Assembly: GCA_900478215.1 (NCBI GenBank) | Contig: LS483478.1 | Coordinates: 4,216,001 to 4,280,000 of the forward strand | Source of the DNA: Salmonella enterica subsp. houtenae serovar Houten | GTDB lineage: Bacteria > Pseudomonadota > Gammaproteobacteria > Enterobacterales > Enterobacteriaceae | Length of the DNA stretch: 64,000 bases | Direction: 5' to 3' | Shown: positions 16,027 through 24,656 of the stretch, one piece after another | Position numbering within the stretch: the stretch's first letter is position 1 | Layout of the letters: every line of letters starts with the position of its first letter | The notes under the pieces: generated by a model | What the model was told of the DNA's origin: nothing | Databases searched by the model: none | What the model saw: only the letters and a program-made list of their open reading frames with translations | Program-made: the position numbers and the translations under genes

Positions 16027-16398
16027 TTATCGAAAATGTGACCATAACAGGATGCCCCAGGTCATCAGGGCAACGAAAATAGACAACAGCACCGCAGCCG
16101 ATCCCATATCTTTCGCACGGCCGGAAAGCTCATGGTATTCAGAACCGATGCGGTCAACGACCGCTTCAATAGCGCTGTTGAGGATTTCAACAATCATGAT
16201 AAGTAAAACGGAACCTATCAATAACACACGGGTAATCGCATCCACATCCAGCCAGCAGGCGATGATGACGCCCAGCAATACCGCAAGGCTTTCCTGGCGA
16301 AACGCAGCTTCGTGAGTCCATGCGGCGCGAAATCCTTTCCAGGAATACCCTGCCGCTTTGATAATTCTGGTGAATCCAGTGGTATTATTGGCCATCAA
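16027..16398 (-). CDS. dgkA: DgkA, diacylglycerol kinase
   Basis: A 123-residue inner-membrane kinase (122 if the second ATG is used) that phosphorylates diacylglycerol produced by membrane-derived oligosaccharide synthesis, recycling it to phosphatidate. Three transmembrane helices follow an amphipathic N-terminus. Conserved catalytic residues lie in RQESLAVLLG and in the EILNSAIEAVVDRIG signature near residues 70-84. It diverges from plsB with 167 bases between the starts, placing two phospholipid genes back to back. Confidence 0.97.
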   Translation of the reverse strand: MMANNTTGFTRIIKAAGYSWKGFRAAWTHEAAFRQESLAVLLGVIIACWLDVDAITRVLLIGSVLLIMIVEILNSAIEAVVDRIGSEYHELSGRAKDMGSAAVLLSIFVALMTWGILLWSHFR

Positions 16399-16565
16399 AA
16401 GAACCTTTTTACATTATTAACGTCAATGACATTATACGGTTGCCCCACACGCTCCGGGCTGCCGTCACGCAGCGCGAAGTATGACGGGATACAACAGAAA
16501 TTCACTAAACTTTCTGATATCCTTGCAGCGCATTTGCATTATTAACCAGAGGCTTTACATCGTTT

Positions 16566-18986
16566 ATGTCCGGCTGGCCACGAATTTACTACAAATTACT
16601 GAATTTACCATTAAGCATACTGGTAAAAAGCAAGTCTATTCCGGCGGAACCCGCTCAGGAATTGGGACTTGATACTTCTCGTCCCATTATGTATGTCTTG
16701 CCATACAACTCAAAAGCGGACTTACTGACGCTGCGCGCTCAATGCCTGGCGCACGATCTCCCGGATCCGCTGGAGCCGCTGGAGATCGACGGCGCGCTGT
16801 TGCCGCGCTATGTATTTATTCACGGCGGGCCGCGCGTCTTTACCTATTACACGCCAAAAGAAGAGTCGGTGAAACTTTTTCACGATTATCTCGATTTACA
16901 TCGTAGTAATCCGGCTTTGGACGTGCAGATGGTGCCCGTTTCCGTGATGTTTGGCCGCGCGCCGGGTCGTGAAAAGGGAGAAGAGAACCCGCCTCTACGT
17001 ATGCTGAATGGCGTACAGAAATTCTTTGCCATCTCCTGGCTGGGTCGCGATAGCTTTGTCCGATTTTCGCCGTCCGTCTCATTGCGTCGCATGGCTGATG
17101 AACACGGCACCGATAAAATCATCGCGCAGAAACTGGCGCGCGTGGCGCGTATGCACTTTGCTCGCCAACGTCTGGCGGCTGTTGGCCCACGCCTGCCCGC
17201 CCGCCAGGATCTGTTTAACAAACTGCTGGCCTCGAAAGCGATCGCCCGCGCGGTAGAAGACGAAGCGCGCAGTAAGAAAATCTCTCATGAAAAAGCGCAG
17301 CAAAACGCCATCGCGCTGATGGAAGAGATCGCGGCGAACTTCTCTTACGAGATGATTCGTTTGACCGACAGAATTTTGGGTTTTACCTGGAACCGACTTT
17401 ACCAGGGAATTAACGTACATAACGCCGAGCGCGTACGCCAACTGGCGCACGACGGGCATGAAATCGTCTATGTACCTTGTCACCGCAGCCATATGGACTA
17501 TTTACTCCTTTCTTATGTGCTGTACCATCAGGGACTGGTTCCGCCGCACATTGCCGCCGGTATCAACCTTAACTTCTGGCCCGCTGGCCCGATTTTCCGT
17601 CGTCTGGGCGCGTTCTTTATTCGTCGCACCTTTAAGGGGAATAAACTCTATTCCACCGTCTTTCGCGAATATCTGGGCGAGCTGTTCAGCCGCGGCTACT
17701 CCGTAGAATATTTTGTCGAAGGAGGACGTTCACGTACCGGACGTTTGTTAGATCCGAAAACCGGCACACTGTCGATGACTATCCAGGCGATGCTGCGCGG
17801 CGGTACCCGTCCAATTACGTTAGTGCCTATTTACATCGGCTATGAGCACGTCATGGAAGTGGGAACCTATGCTAAAGAACTGCGCGGCGCGACAAAAGAG
17901 AAAGAGAGTCTGCCACAGATGCTGAAAGGCTTGAGCAAGCTGCGCAATCTGGGTCAGGGCTACGTTAACTTTGGCGAACCAATGCCGCTTATGACGTACC
18001 TGAACCAGCATGTGCCGGAATGGCGCGAATCTATCGACCCTATAGAGGCCATACGCCCAGCCTGGCTGACGCCGACGGTAAATAGTATCGCCGCCGATCT
18101 GATGGTGCGTATTAACAACGCTGGCGCGGCAAACGCGATGAACCTGTGTTGTACCGCGCTGTTGGCGTCGCGTCAGCGCTCGCTCACCCGCGAACAGCTC
18201 ACCGAGCAGCTTGATTGCTATCTCGATCTGATGCGCAATGTTCCTTATTCCACAGACTCAACCGTTCCTGCCGCCAGCGCTGGCGAGCTTATCGCTCACG
18301 CGCTGCAGATGAATAAATTTGAGGTCGAGAAAGACACCATTGGCGATATCATCATTCTGCCGCGCGAGCAGGCCGTGTTGATGACCTACTATCGCAACAA
18401 CATCGCGCATATGTTGATTATGCCTTCGTTGATGGCGGCGATTATCACCCAACATCGCCGCATTTCGCGTGATGCATTACAGCAGCATGTTGAAGCGCTC
18501 TATCCGATGTTAAAAGCGGAGCTGTTCCTGCGCTGGGAACGTGAGGAGCTAGCCTCGGTAATTGACGCGCTGGCCAGTGAAATGCAGCGTCAGGGACTAA
18601 TTACCCTGCAGGATGATGAACTGCATATCAACCCGGCGCATTCACGTACGCTGCAACTGCTGGCGGCAGGCGCGCGCGAAACGCTACAGCGTTATGCCAT
18701 TACGTTCTGGCTGTTGAGCGCCAATCCGTCCATCAACCGCAGCACGCTGGAGAAAGAAAGCCGTACCGTGGCGCAACGTCTGTCTGTCCTGCACGGTATT
18801 AACGCGCCGGAATTTTTCGACAAGGCGGTGTTCAGTTCATTAGTGCTGACGCTACGGGATGAGGGTTATATCAGTGATACGGGCGATGCCGAACCGGCAG
18901 AAACGATGAAGATATATCAAATGCTTGCCGATCTGATTACCTCTGATGTCCGTCTGACGATTGAAAGCGCGACGCAGGGCGAGTAA
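16566..18986 (+). CDS. plsB: PlsB, glycerol-3-phosphate 1-O-acyltransferase
   Basis: An 806-residue inner-membrane acyltransferase that makes lysophosphatidate from glycerol-3-phosphate and acyl-ACP/CoA. The four acyltransferase motifs are visible: HRSHMD near residue 306, GAFFIRRTFKGN, FVEGGRSRTGR, and the VPIYIGYE block. Length is one residue shorter than E. coli PlsB (a terminal Gly is missing). The start ATG at 16566 gives MSGWPRIYYK as in E. coli. Confidence 0.97.
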   Translation: MSGWPRIYYKLLNLPLSILVKSKSIPAEPAQELGLDTSRPIMYVLPYNSKADLLTLRAQCLAHDLPDPLEPLEIDGALLPRYVFIHGGPRVFTYYTPKEESVKLFHDYLDLHRSNPALDVQMVPVSVMFGRAPGREKGEENPPLRMLNGVQKFFAISWLGRDSFVRFSPSVSLRRMADEHGTDKIIAQKLARVARMHFARQRLAAVGPRLPARQDLFNKLLASKAIARAVEDEARSKKISHEKAQQNAIALMEEIAANFSYEMIRLTDRILGFTWNRLYQGINVHNAERVRQLAHDGHEIVYVPCHRSHMDYLLLSYVLYHQGLVPPHIAAGINLNFWPAGPIFRRLGAFFIRRTFKGNKLYSTVFREYLGELFSRGYSVEYFVEGGRSRTGRLLDPKTGTLSMTIQAMLRGGTRPITLVPIYIGYEHVMEVGTYAKELRGATKEKESLPQMLKGLSKLRNLGQGYVNFGEPMPLMTYLNQHVPEWRESIDPIEAIRPAWLTPTVNSIAADLMVRINNAGAANAMNLCCTALLASRQRSLTREQLTEQLDCYLDLMRNVPYSTDSTVPAASAGELIAHALQMNKFEVEKDTIGDIIILPREQAVLMTYYRNNIAHMLIMPSLMAAIITQHRRISRDALQQHVEALYPMLKAELFLRWEREELASVIDALASEMQRQGLITLQDDELHINPAHSRTLQLLAAGARETLQRYAITFWLLSANPSINRSTLEKESRTVAQRLSVLHGINAPEFFDKAVFSSLVLTLRDEGYISDTGDAEPAETMKIYQMLADLITSDVRLTIESATQGE

Positions 18987-19045
18987 GCCAGCGCCTGAAA
19001 TGCCCGATCGGGCGACTGATATGACGTATTGAAAATTTTGGGTTT

Positions 19046-19080
19046 GTAGGCCGGGTAAGGCGTAACCGCCGCCCGGCATG
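19046..19080. repeat. REP unit between plsB and ubiA
   Basis: A single palindromic unit, GTAGGCCGGGTAAGGCG with GCCGCCCGGC, lies between two convergent genes, 3 bases from the ubiA stop. It may serve as a transcript-end barrier for both. Confidence 0.85.
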
Positions 19081-19083
19081 ACA

Positions 19084-19956
19084 TCAGAAGTGCCAGTAAC
19101 TCATCGTCAGCCCTAAAAATAGTACCAGGCCAACGTAGTTATTGTTCATAAAGGCTTTAAAGCAGGCTTCACGCTCACGGTTCGCAATCAGTTTTTGCTG
19201 GTAGACAAACAGCGCGCCCGCCACCAGCACAGACCAGTAATATCCCCATCCCAGACCATTCAACCAGCCGATCAGCGCCATTAACGCCATTACGCCAAGC
19301 TGCAGAATCCCGATAATCAATTTGTCATAACGACCAAACAGGATCGCGGTCGATTTAATGCCTATCTTGATATCATCATCTCTGTCGACCATCGCATATT
19401 GCGTATCGTAAGCCACCGCCCAGAGAATATTGGCAAGGAACATCAGCCAGCAGCTCAACGGCAGGGATTCGCTCACCGCGGCGAACGCCATGGGGATTGA
19501 CCAGCCGAAAGCGGCCCCCAGCACTACCTGCGGCAGGTGAGTGTAGCGTTTCATAAAGGGATAAACCCAGGCCAACGCCAGCGCCGCCACAGAAAGCAGA
19601 ATCGTCATGGCATTCAGCGTCAGCACCAGCAGAAACGCCAGCAGCACCAGTACCACAAACAGATTGCGCGCCTCTTTCTCTGTCACGGCGCCGCTGGGTA
19701 AAGGCCGGTTGACCGTACGTTTTACATGTCCGTCAAATTTGCGATCGGCATAATCATTCACTACGCAGCCCGCTGCGCGCATTAACCACACGCCGGCGAC
19801 AAAAACCGCCAAAATCCATAGCTGAGGCATACCCGGCGTCGCCACCCATAGCGCCCACAGCGTCGGCCAGAGCAGCAGCAACGCGCCAATAGGCTTATCT
19901 GTACGCATCAAACGGTGAAACGCCAGCAGCTTACTCTGCGTCAGACTCCACTCCAT
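19084..19956 (-). CDS. ubiA: UbiA, 4-hydroxybenzoate octaprenyltransferase
   Basis: A 290-residue integral-membrane prenyltransferase of the ubiquinone pathway, attaching the octaprenyl chain to 4-hydroxybenzoate. Two Mg-diphosphate motifs are present: NDYADRKFD near residue 67 and DTQYAMVDRDDD near residue 191. About eight to nine hydrophobic helices. It is 13 bases downstream of ubiC, whose product supplies its substrate, so the two form an operon. Confidence 0.97.
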   Translation of the reverse strand: MEWSLTQSKLLAFHRLMRTDKPIGALLLLWPTLWALWVATPGMPQLWILAVFVAGVWLMRAAGCVVNDYADRKFDGHVKRTVNRPLPSGAVTEKEARNLFVVLVLLAFLLVLTLNAMTILLSVAALALAWVYPFMKRYTHLPQVVLGAAFGWSIPMAFAAVSESLPLSCWLMFLANILWAVAYDTQYAMVDRDDDIKIGIKSTAILFGRYDKLIIGILQLGVMALMALIGWLNGLGWGYYWSVLVAGALFVYQQKLIANREREACFKAFMNNNYVGLVLFLGLTMSYWHF

Positions 19957-19969
19957 CTTTATCTTCCTC

Positions 19970-20467
19970 TCAGTACAGCGGCGATGCAGGTAAAAAAAGC
20001 TCGGTAAGCAGCAGCGGTTTTCCGCTCAACCGCAGTCGAGAGCGGCGCCCCCACAACGTTGCATCGCGTCCAATTTCAATAAAATCGCGGGTCAGTGTCG
20101 ATGATGTAAATAGATAACGTCCAAGCGGGGTTTTACCCAGATGTTGTAAGACCTGTTCAGGTCCGCACAGCGTGGATTCCGGTACGACGGTACGTCCGGC
20201 AAGCCAGGGCTCGCCGTCAGCGCAAAGAAGTATCTCACGTAACCAGTAGCGGGATTCGGATGGGAGTAAACCTGACGCTTCCTCGACCTCACTTTGACCG
20301 ACAAACGCTTCCCGAACCAGCGTCACGCTTACCCGCTTTCCCTGCTGTTCAAAACGTTTGGTCATAGAGTCTTCCAGCAACAACCAGTCCAGTAAATGGG
20401 GCTCAAGCGCAGGAATTTCGTCAAAATAGCGCAGCGCACGCAGTTGCGTTAACGCAGGGTGTGACAT
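19970..20467 (-). CDS. ubiC: UbiC, chorismate pyruvate-lyase
   Basis: A 165-residue enzyme that converts chorismate into 4-hydroxybenzoate and pyruvate, the first committed step of ubiquinone synthesis. Length and sequence match E. coli; conserved active-site residues lie in SRYWLREILL, EPWLAGRTVVPE (about 86-97) and the C-terminal LLLTELFLP block with the catalytic Glu. First gene of the ubiCA operon. Confidence 0.96.
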   Translation of the reverse strand: MSHPALTQLRALRYFDEIPALEPHLLDWLLLEDSMTKRFEQQGKRVSVTLVREAFVGQSEVEEASGLLPSESRYWLREILLCADGEPWLAGRTVVPESTLCGPEQVLQHLGKTPLGRYLFTSSTLTRDFIEIGRDATLWGRRSRLRLSGKPLLLTELFLPASPLY

Positions 20468-20585
20468 GCCTTACTCTCCGATTCATAACCTAAAGTCATT
20501 GTATCTCAGAAAAGGCATTACGGGGGGCGCAATCACAATTAAGTGATCTGTTGCGCAACAAAGAAATAACAATTCGCATGAAATG

Positions 20586-20613
20586 ATAAAAAAGGTGCGC
20601 CAGGAGACGCACC
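20586..20613 (-). terminator. Intrinsic terminator of the malK-lamB-malM operon
   Basis: On the minus strand GGTGCG/CGCACC forms a stem with an 8-base loop, followed by seven T residues. It starts 33 bases after the malM stop. Confidence 0.85.
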
Positions 20614-20646
20614 AGTTGCTGCAAAATCAGCACTGTGGGGAAACAA

Positions 20647-21564
20647 TTACCCCTTGCCTTTTACACTGCTGATAAAGGTGGAACGGGCAGATGTCGATCC
20701 CAGACGTTCGGCTTCATCAAGCAATTTCAGCGCTTTATCGACGTCGCCTTTCGCTACGGCATCCTTAATCGCTTTATTAAAGTAGCTTTCCGTATCGTTC
20801 AACATCGGTTCGCTTTTCTTCGGCGCGACTGGCGCTGGCGCAGCGACCGGCGCGGCGGTATTGCCTACCGTTACCGGCCCGGTACCGGACGAGCCAAACA
20901 GCGGCCCGACCAATACGCTGGAGCTGCTGTTGGTTTTCACCTTCAGTTTCACCACGCCGTCAGTGGTATGGCGCGCAACCGGATCGGGAATATCCGGGAT
21001 AGAGTTACCGACGCCTTTGGCATAGGCTTTTGCCGGATCGAGCAGCGTGGTGGTTTGCTGAAGATCTTTTTCGGTCGTAAACACCAGAACATAGAGTTTC
21101 TGTTGCCCCAACGCAGGCGTCAGGCGCATCACGCCTTCCAGCCGGTCTGCGCTCATGACGCCCGGCTGCTGATAAGTAAAATAACTGCTGGGGAAGAACG
21201 CCGAAGGCGTCATATTTTGGTCAAGAATCAACACGTTTGGCGCAAAAACGCTGGCTTGCTTATTAACCTCGCTGGTCAGAGTTAATGTCAGCTCGCCAAT
21301 ATTCGCCGGAACGCTATAAGCGGCGACCGGGCCGGCAATGCCGGCAACGTCAAGGCGCTGGCCGCCAGTCGCCAGTTGGGTAGACTGCGTTTTTGACTGG
21401 TCTACAGGCGTCCAGGTTAATTGCTGTAGCGCAGTAGCAGGAATAGCGGGCGCGGCGCTGGTATTTTGCGGTACATAGTTCACTTCCGCCAGGCTGATAC
21501 CCGGCACGCTGGCGAACAACCCTGCGGTTAAACAGAGGGCGACGAGACTTTTCTTCATTTTCAT
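20647..21564 (-). CDS. malM: MalM, maltose operon periplasmic protein
   Basis: A 305-residue exported protein of the maltose regulon with unknown biochemical role. The start at 21564 (MKMKKSLVAL) is chosen from E. coli; two more ATGs upstream are possible. The signal peptide ends near residue 26 (ISLAE). A Pro/Ala-rich linker near residues 235-260 separates the main domain from a C-terminal helical segment. Last gene of malK-lamB-malM. Confidence 0.94.
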   Translation of the reverse strand: MKMKKSLVALCLTAGLFASVPGISLAEVNYVPQNTSAAPAIPATALQQLTWTPVDQSKTQSTQLATGGQRLDVAGIAGPVAAYSVPANIGELTLTLTSEVNKQASVFAPNVLILDQNMTPSAFFPSSYFTYQQPGVMSADRLEGVMRLTPALGQQKLYVLVFTTEKDLQQTTTLLDPAKAYAKGVGNSIPDIPDPVARHTTDGVVKLKVKTNSSSSVLVGPLFGSSGTGPVTVGNTAAPVAAPAPVAPKKSEPMLNDTESYFNKAIKDAVAKGDVDKALKLLDEAERLGSTSARSTFISSVKGKG

Positions 21565-21629
21565 TATTATCACCTCAATAAGGCGGGTTCAGCGGTAGCC
21601 AGGCAATAGCGCGCCAACCCAAACATATC

Positions 21630-21705
21630 GCCGAATGGCGGCTGACGCCTTATCCGGCTTACAAGCATCATCACACCTGATGTTTCAGAGGGGCTTGCGC
21701 CCCTC
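21630..21705. repeat. REP unit and hairpin between lamB and malM
   Basis: A REP unit at 21630-21663 (GCCGAATGGCGGC ... TATCCGGCTTAC) is followed by a strong hairpin GAGGGG/CCCCTC at 21688-21705, 22 bases from the lamB stop. Together they probably protect the abundant lamB message and reduce malM expression. Confidence 0.8.
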
Positions 21706-21727
21706 GTTACGTCAGATGACCATCGTA

Positions 21728-23083
21728 TTACCACCAGATTTCCATCTGGGCGCCGAAGGTCCACTCATCGCTATCGCCACGGCTGTTAGTGGAAATACCG
21801 GAGTTAGTCGCTGCGGCATAACGGGAAATGTTATCGCCGTCTTTGATATAGCCCCACTTCTCATCCCATTTCGCGTAGGTGGCGAAAATACGGATAGCCG
21901 GACGCGACCAGATGCTGTCGCCTGCCTGCCACTGTTGCGCCAGAGTGATTTTATATTGATTGTTACGATCGCCGGTCTGCTGAGATTTCACGTTGTCGTA
22001 GCCGACTTCCAGCAGGGTACTCATGATTGGCGTCCACTTGTACATTGGACGTACGCCCACGGTCCACCACTCGGTACCCAGGTTATTATCCCAATCGATA
22101 TTCTGGTACATACCGACGTACATCAAATCCCATTTATCACCAAGCGAGATGGCGCCATGATCCAAAATACGCCACATATCGCCATTATTATTGATGACCT
22201 TATTGGCGTAATTAATTTTGGTTCCATCGGGCAATACTTCGGTGAAAGATGAAGAACCGTCAGAACCGCGCGCCTGGCCTTTACCCTGCGTGGTCATGGC
22301 ATCGGTGGCATATTGCACGACAAACTTGTTATAGCCTTTCAACATACTTTGCGTGTGTTCGGCGGTGAACATCCAGCCGTCTTTCGAAGCCCCATCCGCC
22401 AGCTTATAACCATCGGTCGTATTGGCGCGACCGTAATCAACGCCCAGCTCCAGTACGCCGTCCGGGTTCGTTTGCAGACCAGCCAGACGTACGTCAAAGA
22501 CGTCGTTAGCGGTATCTTTCACTTCATCATAAATATTCTGGCTGCTGAAGGTGTAAGAGCCGCCTGCTTCAGTAGAGCGGGTCGCTGCCAGTGAGAGCTT
22601 ACCAAAGCCCAGATCGATATTTTCGATACCCGCGCCAGGACCCGAAATATCCCAGTAGTAGAAGTCTATCATGTGTACGTCATGACGCTGATAGAAGCGC
22701 TTACCGGCCCAGATGGTGGAACCCGGCAGCCATTCAATCAGGTTTTTACCCTGCACGTTCGCTTCACGGAAGGCGGGATCGGTGCTTTCCCAGTCGTTCT
22801 GCTGGTTAACCGAATAGGCGACATTGGTGTCGAAATAGAAGCTCTTGTCGCCCTCTTTCCATACTTCCTGGCCCAGTTTCAGCTCCGCATAGGTTTCACA
22901 TTCGTTACCGAGACGGTATTTACTTTGGGCGCCAGTTGCCTGAAAACATTGTTGTTCGCCGCCGCTACCTGTCCAGCCAATACCAGAACGGGCGTAACCG
23001 TGGAAATCGACAGCCATTGCCTGAGCGGACATGACGCCCGCGGCGACAGCAACCGCCAGAGGAAGTTTGCGCAGAGTAATCAT
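21728..23083 (-). CDS. lamB: LamB, maltoporin
   Basis: A 451-residue outer-membrane trimeric porin for maltodextrins, also a phage receptor. The start at 23083 (MITLRKL) gives a signal peptide of 24 residues with AMA cleavage, mature N-terminus VDFHGYARSGIGW. An 18-strand barrel pattern ends in MEIWW with the terminal aromatic. Greasy-slide tyrosines and tryptophans are conserved. The surface loops differ from E. coli and look like the Salmonella form. Second gene after malK. Confidence 0.96.
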   Translation of the reverse strand: MITLRKLPLAVAVAAGVMSAQAMAVDFHGYARSGIGWTGSGGEQQCFQATGAQSKYRLGNECETYAELKLGQEVWKEGDKSFYFDTNVAYSVNQQNDWESTDPAFREANVQGKNLIEWLPGSTIWAGKRFYQRHDVHMIDFYYWDISGPGAGIENIDLGFGKLSLAATRSTEAGGSYTFSSQNIYDEVKDTANDVFDVRLAGLQTNPDGVLELGVDYGRANTTDGYKLADGASKDGWMFTAEHTQSMLKGYNKFVVQYATDAMTTQGKGQARGSDGSSSFTEVLPDGTKINYANKVINNNGDMWRILDHGAISLGDKWDLMYVGMYQNIDWDNNLGTEWWTVGVRPMYKWTPIMSTLLEVGYDNVKSQQTGDRNNQYKITLAQQWQAGDSIWSRPAIRIFATYAKWDEKWGYIKDGDNISRYAAATNSGISTNSRGDSDEWTFGAQMEIWW

Positions 23084-23185
23084 CGTTCTATCTCCTGAGA
23101 TCATTGCTTTTCTTTAAACGCGTCTCCCTTGAGGCCATCTCAATGCAGCCTGAATGGTTTCGCGTTTTCTTTTTTAATGGAGGCC

Positions 23186-24295
23186 TTAGACACCCGGCTC
23201 TTGATGCAGTCGACGACATGCGCTGCCATCCTCGCGGAACAGATGGCAACGCTCTGGCGGCAGGCCGATAGCGAATGTGGCGCCCTCTTCTACCAACACC
23301 ACGTCATTCTGGCGATAAACCAGGTTTTGACGGATGGCGGGGATCTGGATATGAATTTGTGTTTCGTGTCCCAACTGCTCGACAACCTGGACTTCGCCTT
23401 CCAGGGTGACATCGGCGATATCGCTCGGCAGCAGGTGTTCCGGACGAATGCCTAAAGACATATTGGCCCCGACCTGCACGCCGCGACTTTCGACCGGCAG
23501 CCAGATCTGCTGGCGATTCGGCAGTTCGACCTGGACTTGTTCAATCGCGGTGGCGGTCACTTTCACCGGCAGGAAGTTCATCTTCGGCGAACCGATAAAG
23601 CCTGCGACAAAGCGGTCCGCCGGATAGTGGTACAGCGCCAGCGGCTTACCGACCTGCGCGACGCGACCGGCGTCCAGCACCACGATTTTGTCGGCCAGCG
23701 TCATCGCCTCGACCTGATCGTGGGTGACGTAAATCATCGTGCGGCCCAGACGTTTATGCAGGCGAGAGATTTCAATACGCATCTGCACGCGCAGCGCGGC
23801 GTCCAGGTTAGAGAGCGGTTCATCCAGCAGGAACACACGCGGCTCCGCCACCAGCGTGCGGCCAATCGCCACGCGCTGACGCTGACCGCCGGAAAGCGCT
23901 TTTGGCTTACGTTCCAGCAGATGCGCCAGTTGCAACACTTCCGCCACCTGGTTGACGCGTTGATTCATTACCTCTTTTTTGGCGCCCGCCAGCTTGAGGC
24001 CGAAAGACATGTTTTCTGCAACGGAGAGATGGGGATAGAGCGCGTAAGACTGGAACACCATGCCCACGCCACGCTCGGCAGGCGGAATATCATTCATACG
24101 GGTTTCCCCGATAAACAGATCTCCGCGAGTAATGGTTTCAAGCCCGGCGATCATACGCAGTAAGGTCGATTTACCACAGCCTGACGGTCCCACAAACACC
24201 ACGAATTCCCCGTCATGGATATCGAGGTTAATATCTTTCGATACCACCACGTCACCCCAGGCTTTCGTTACATTTCGTAGCTGCACGCTCGCCAT
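23186..24295 (-). CDS. malK: MalK, maltose transporter ATP-binding subunit
   Basis: A 369-residue ABC ATPase that energises the MalFGK2 importer and binds MalT to hold it inactive. Walker A is GPSGCGKST at 36-44, the signature LSGGQ at 134-138, Walker B ends in Asp158-Glu159, and the switch His is His192. The C-terminal regulatory domain (about 240-369) binds MalT and EIIA-Glc. First gene of the leftward operon, facing malE across the MalT control region. Confidence 0.98.
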   Translation of the reverse strand: MASVQLRNVTKAWGDVVVSKDINLDIHDGEFVVFVGPSGCGKSTLLRMIAGLETITRGDLFIGETRMNDIPPAERGVGMVFQSYALYPHLSVAENMSFGLKLAGAKKEVMNQRVNQVAEVLQLAHLLERKPKALSGGQRQRVAIGRTLVAEPRVFLLDEPLSNLDAALRVQMRIEISRLHKRLGRTMIYVTHDQVEAMTLADKIVVLDAGRVAQVGKPLALYHYPADRFVAGFIGSPKMNFLPVKVTATAIEQVQVELPNRQQIWLPVESRGVQVGANMSLGIRPEHLLPSDIADVTLEGEVQVVEQLGHETQIHIQIPAIRQNLVYRQNDVVLVEEGATFAIGLPPERCHLFREDGSACRRLHQEPGV

Positions 24296-24402
24296 GCCCT
24301 TCTCCCTTCGTTACAACCTGTCATTGACAGCAACATTCATGATGGCCTGACTATGCGCGATCCCTGACCGGGGTAAATCCTCCACCCCCCGGCTTTTTTA
24401 TG

Positions 24403-24412
24403 GGGGAGGAGG
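24403..24412 (+). promoter_or_regulatory. MalT box
   Basis: GGGGAGGAGG is an exact match to the MalT decamer GGGGAKGAGG. It belongs to the malK-proximal cluster. Confidence 0.75.
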
Positions 24413-24530
24413 CGGGAGGATGAGGACACAGCGCCTGAGACCACGGGCGCGGATAGAAAAGGAATTTCGTGATGCTGCCCGCAAAAATCGGCGTGTTTTT
24501 ATGTGCGCCAGCACGCATTACTCACATTTA

Positions 24531-24546
24531 TGTAACACAGATCACA
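24531..24546 (+). promoter_or_regulatory. CRP-like binding site
   Basis: TGTAA-CACAGA-TCACA matches the CRP core TGTGA-N6-TCACA in 9 of 10 positions and lies between the malK- and malE-side MalT boxes. Confidence 0.7.
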
Positions 24547-24656
24547 TAAAGCAGGAGTGGGGCGTAGGAGCGGGGAGGATGGAAAGAGGTTGTCGTATAA
24601 AGAAACTAGAGACCGTTAAACCACCTCTGTGTAAATCACCAAAAAGGATGGGAGAT

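Larger units (their letters stand above)
24296..24656. promoter_or_regulatory. Divergent malK/malE control region
   Basis: This 361-base gap carries sequences expected of the MalT/CRP-controlled double promoter. MalT-type boxes (consensus GGGGAKGAGG) are seen at 24403-24412 (GGGGAGGAGG, perfect), 24416-24425 (GAGGATGAGG), 24572-24581 (GGGGAGGATG) and, on the minus strand, 24379-24388. A CRP-like site TGTAACACAGATCACA lies at 24531-24546. Several boxes in both orientations around CRP sites is the arrangement described for E. coli malEp/malKp. Confidence 0.85.

Noticed and set aside
24420..24656. 79-codon N-terminal extension of malE
   Set aside because: It crosses the MalT/CRP control region, and the signal peptide at 24657 with GGGAG upstream fixes the start.
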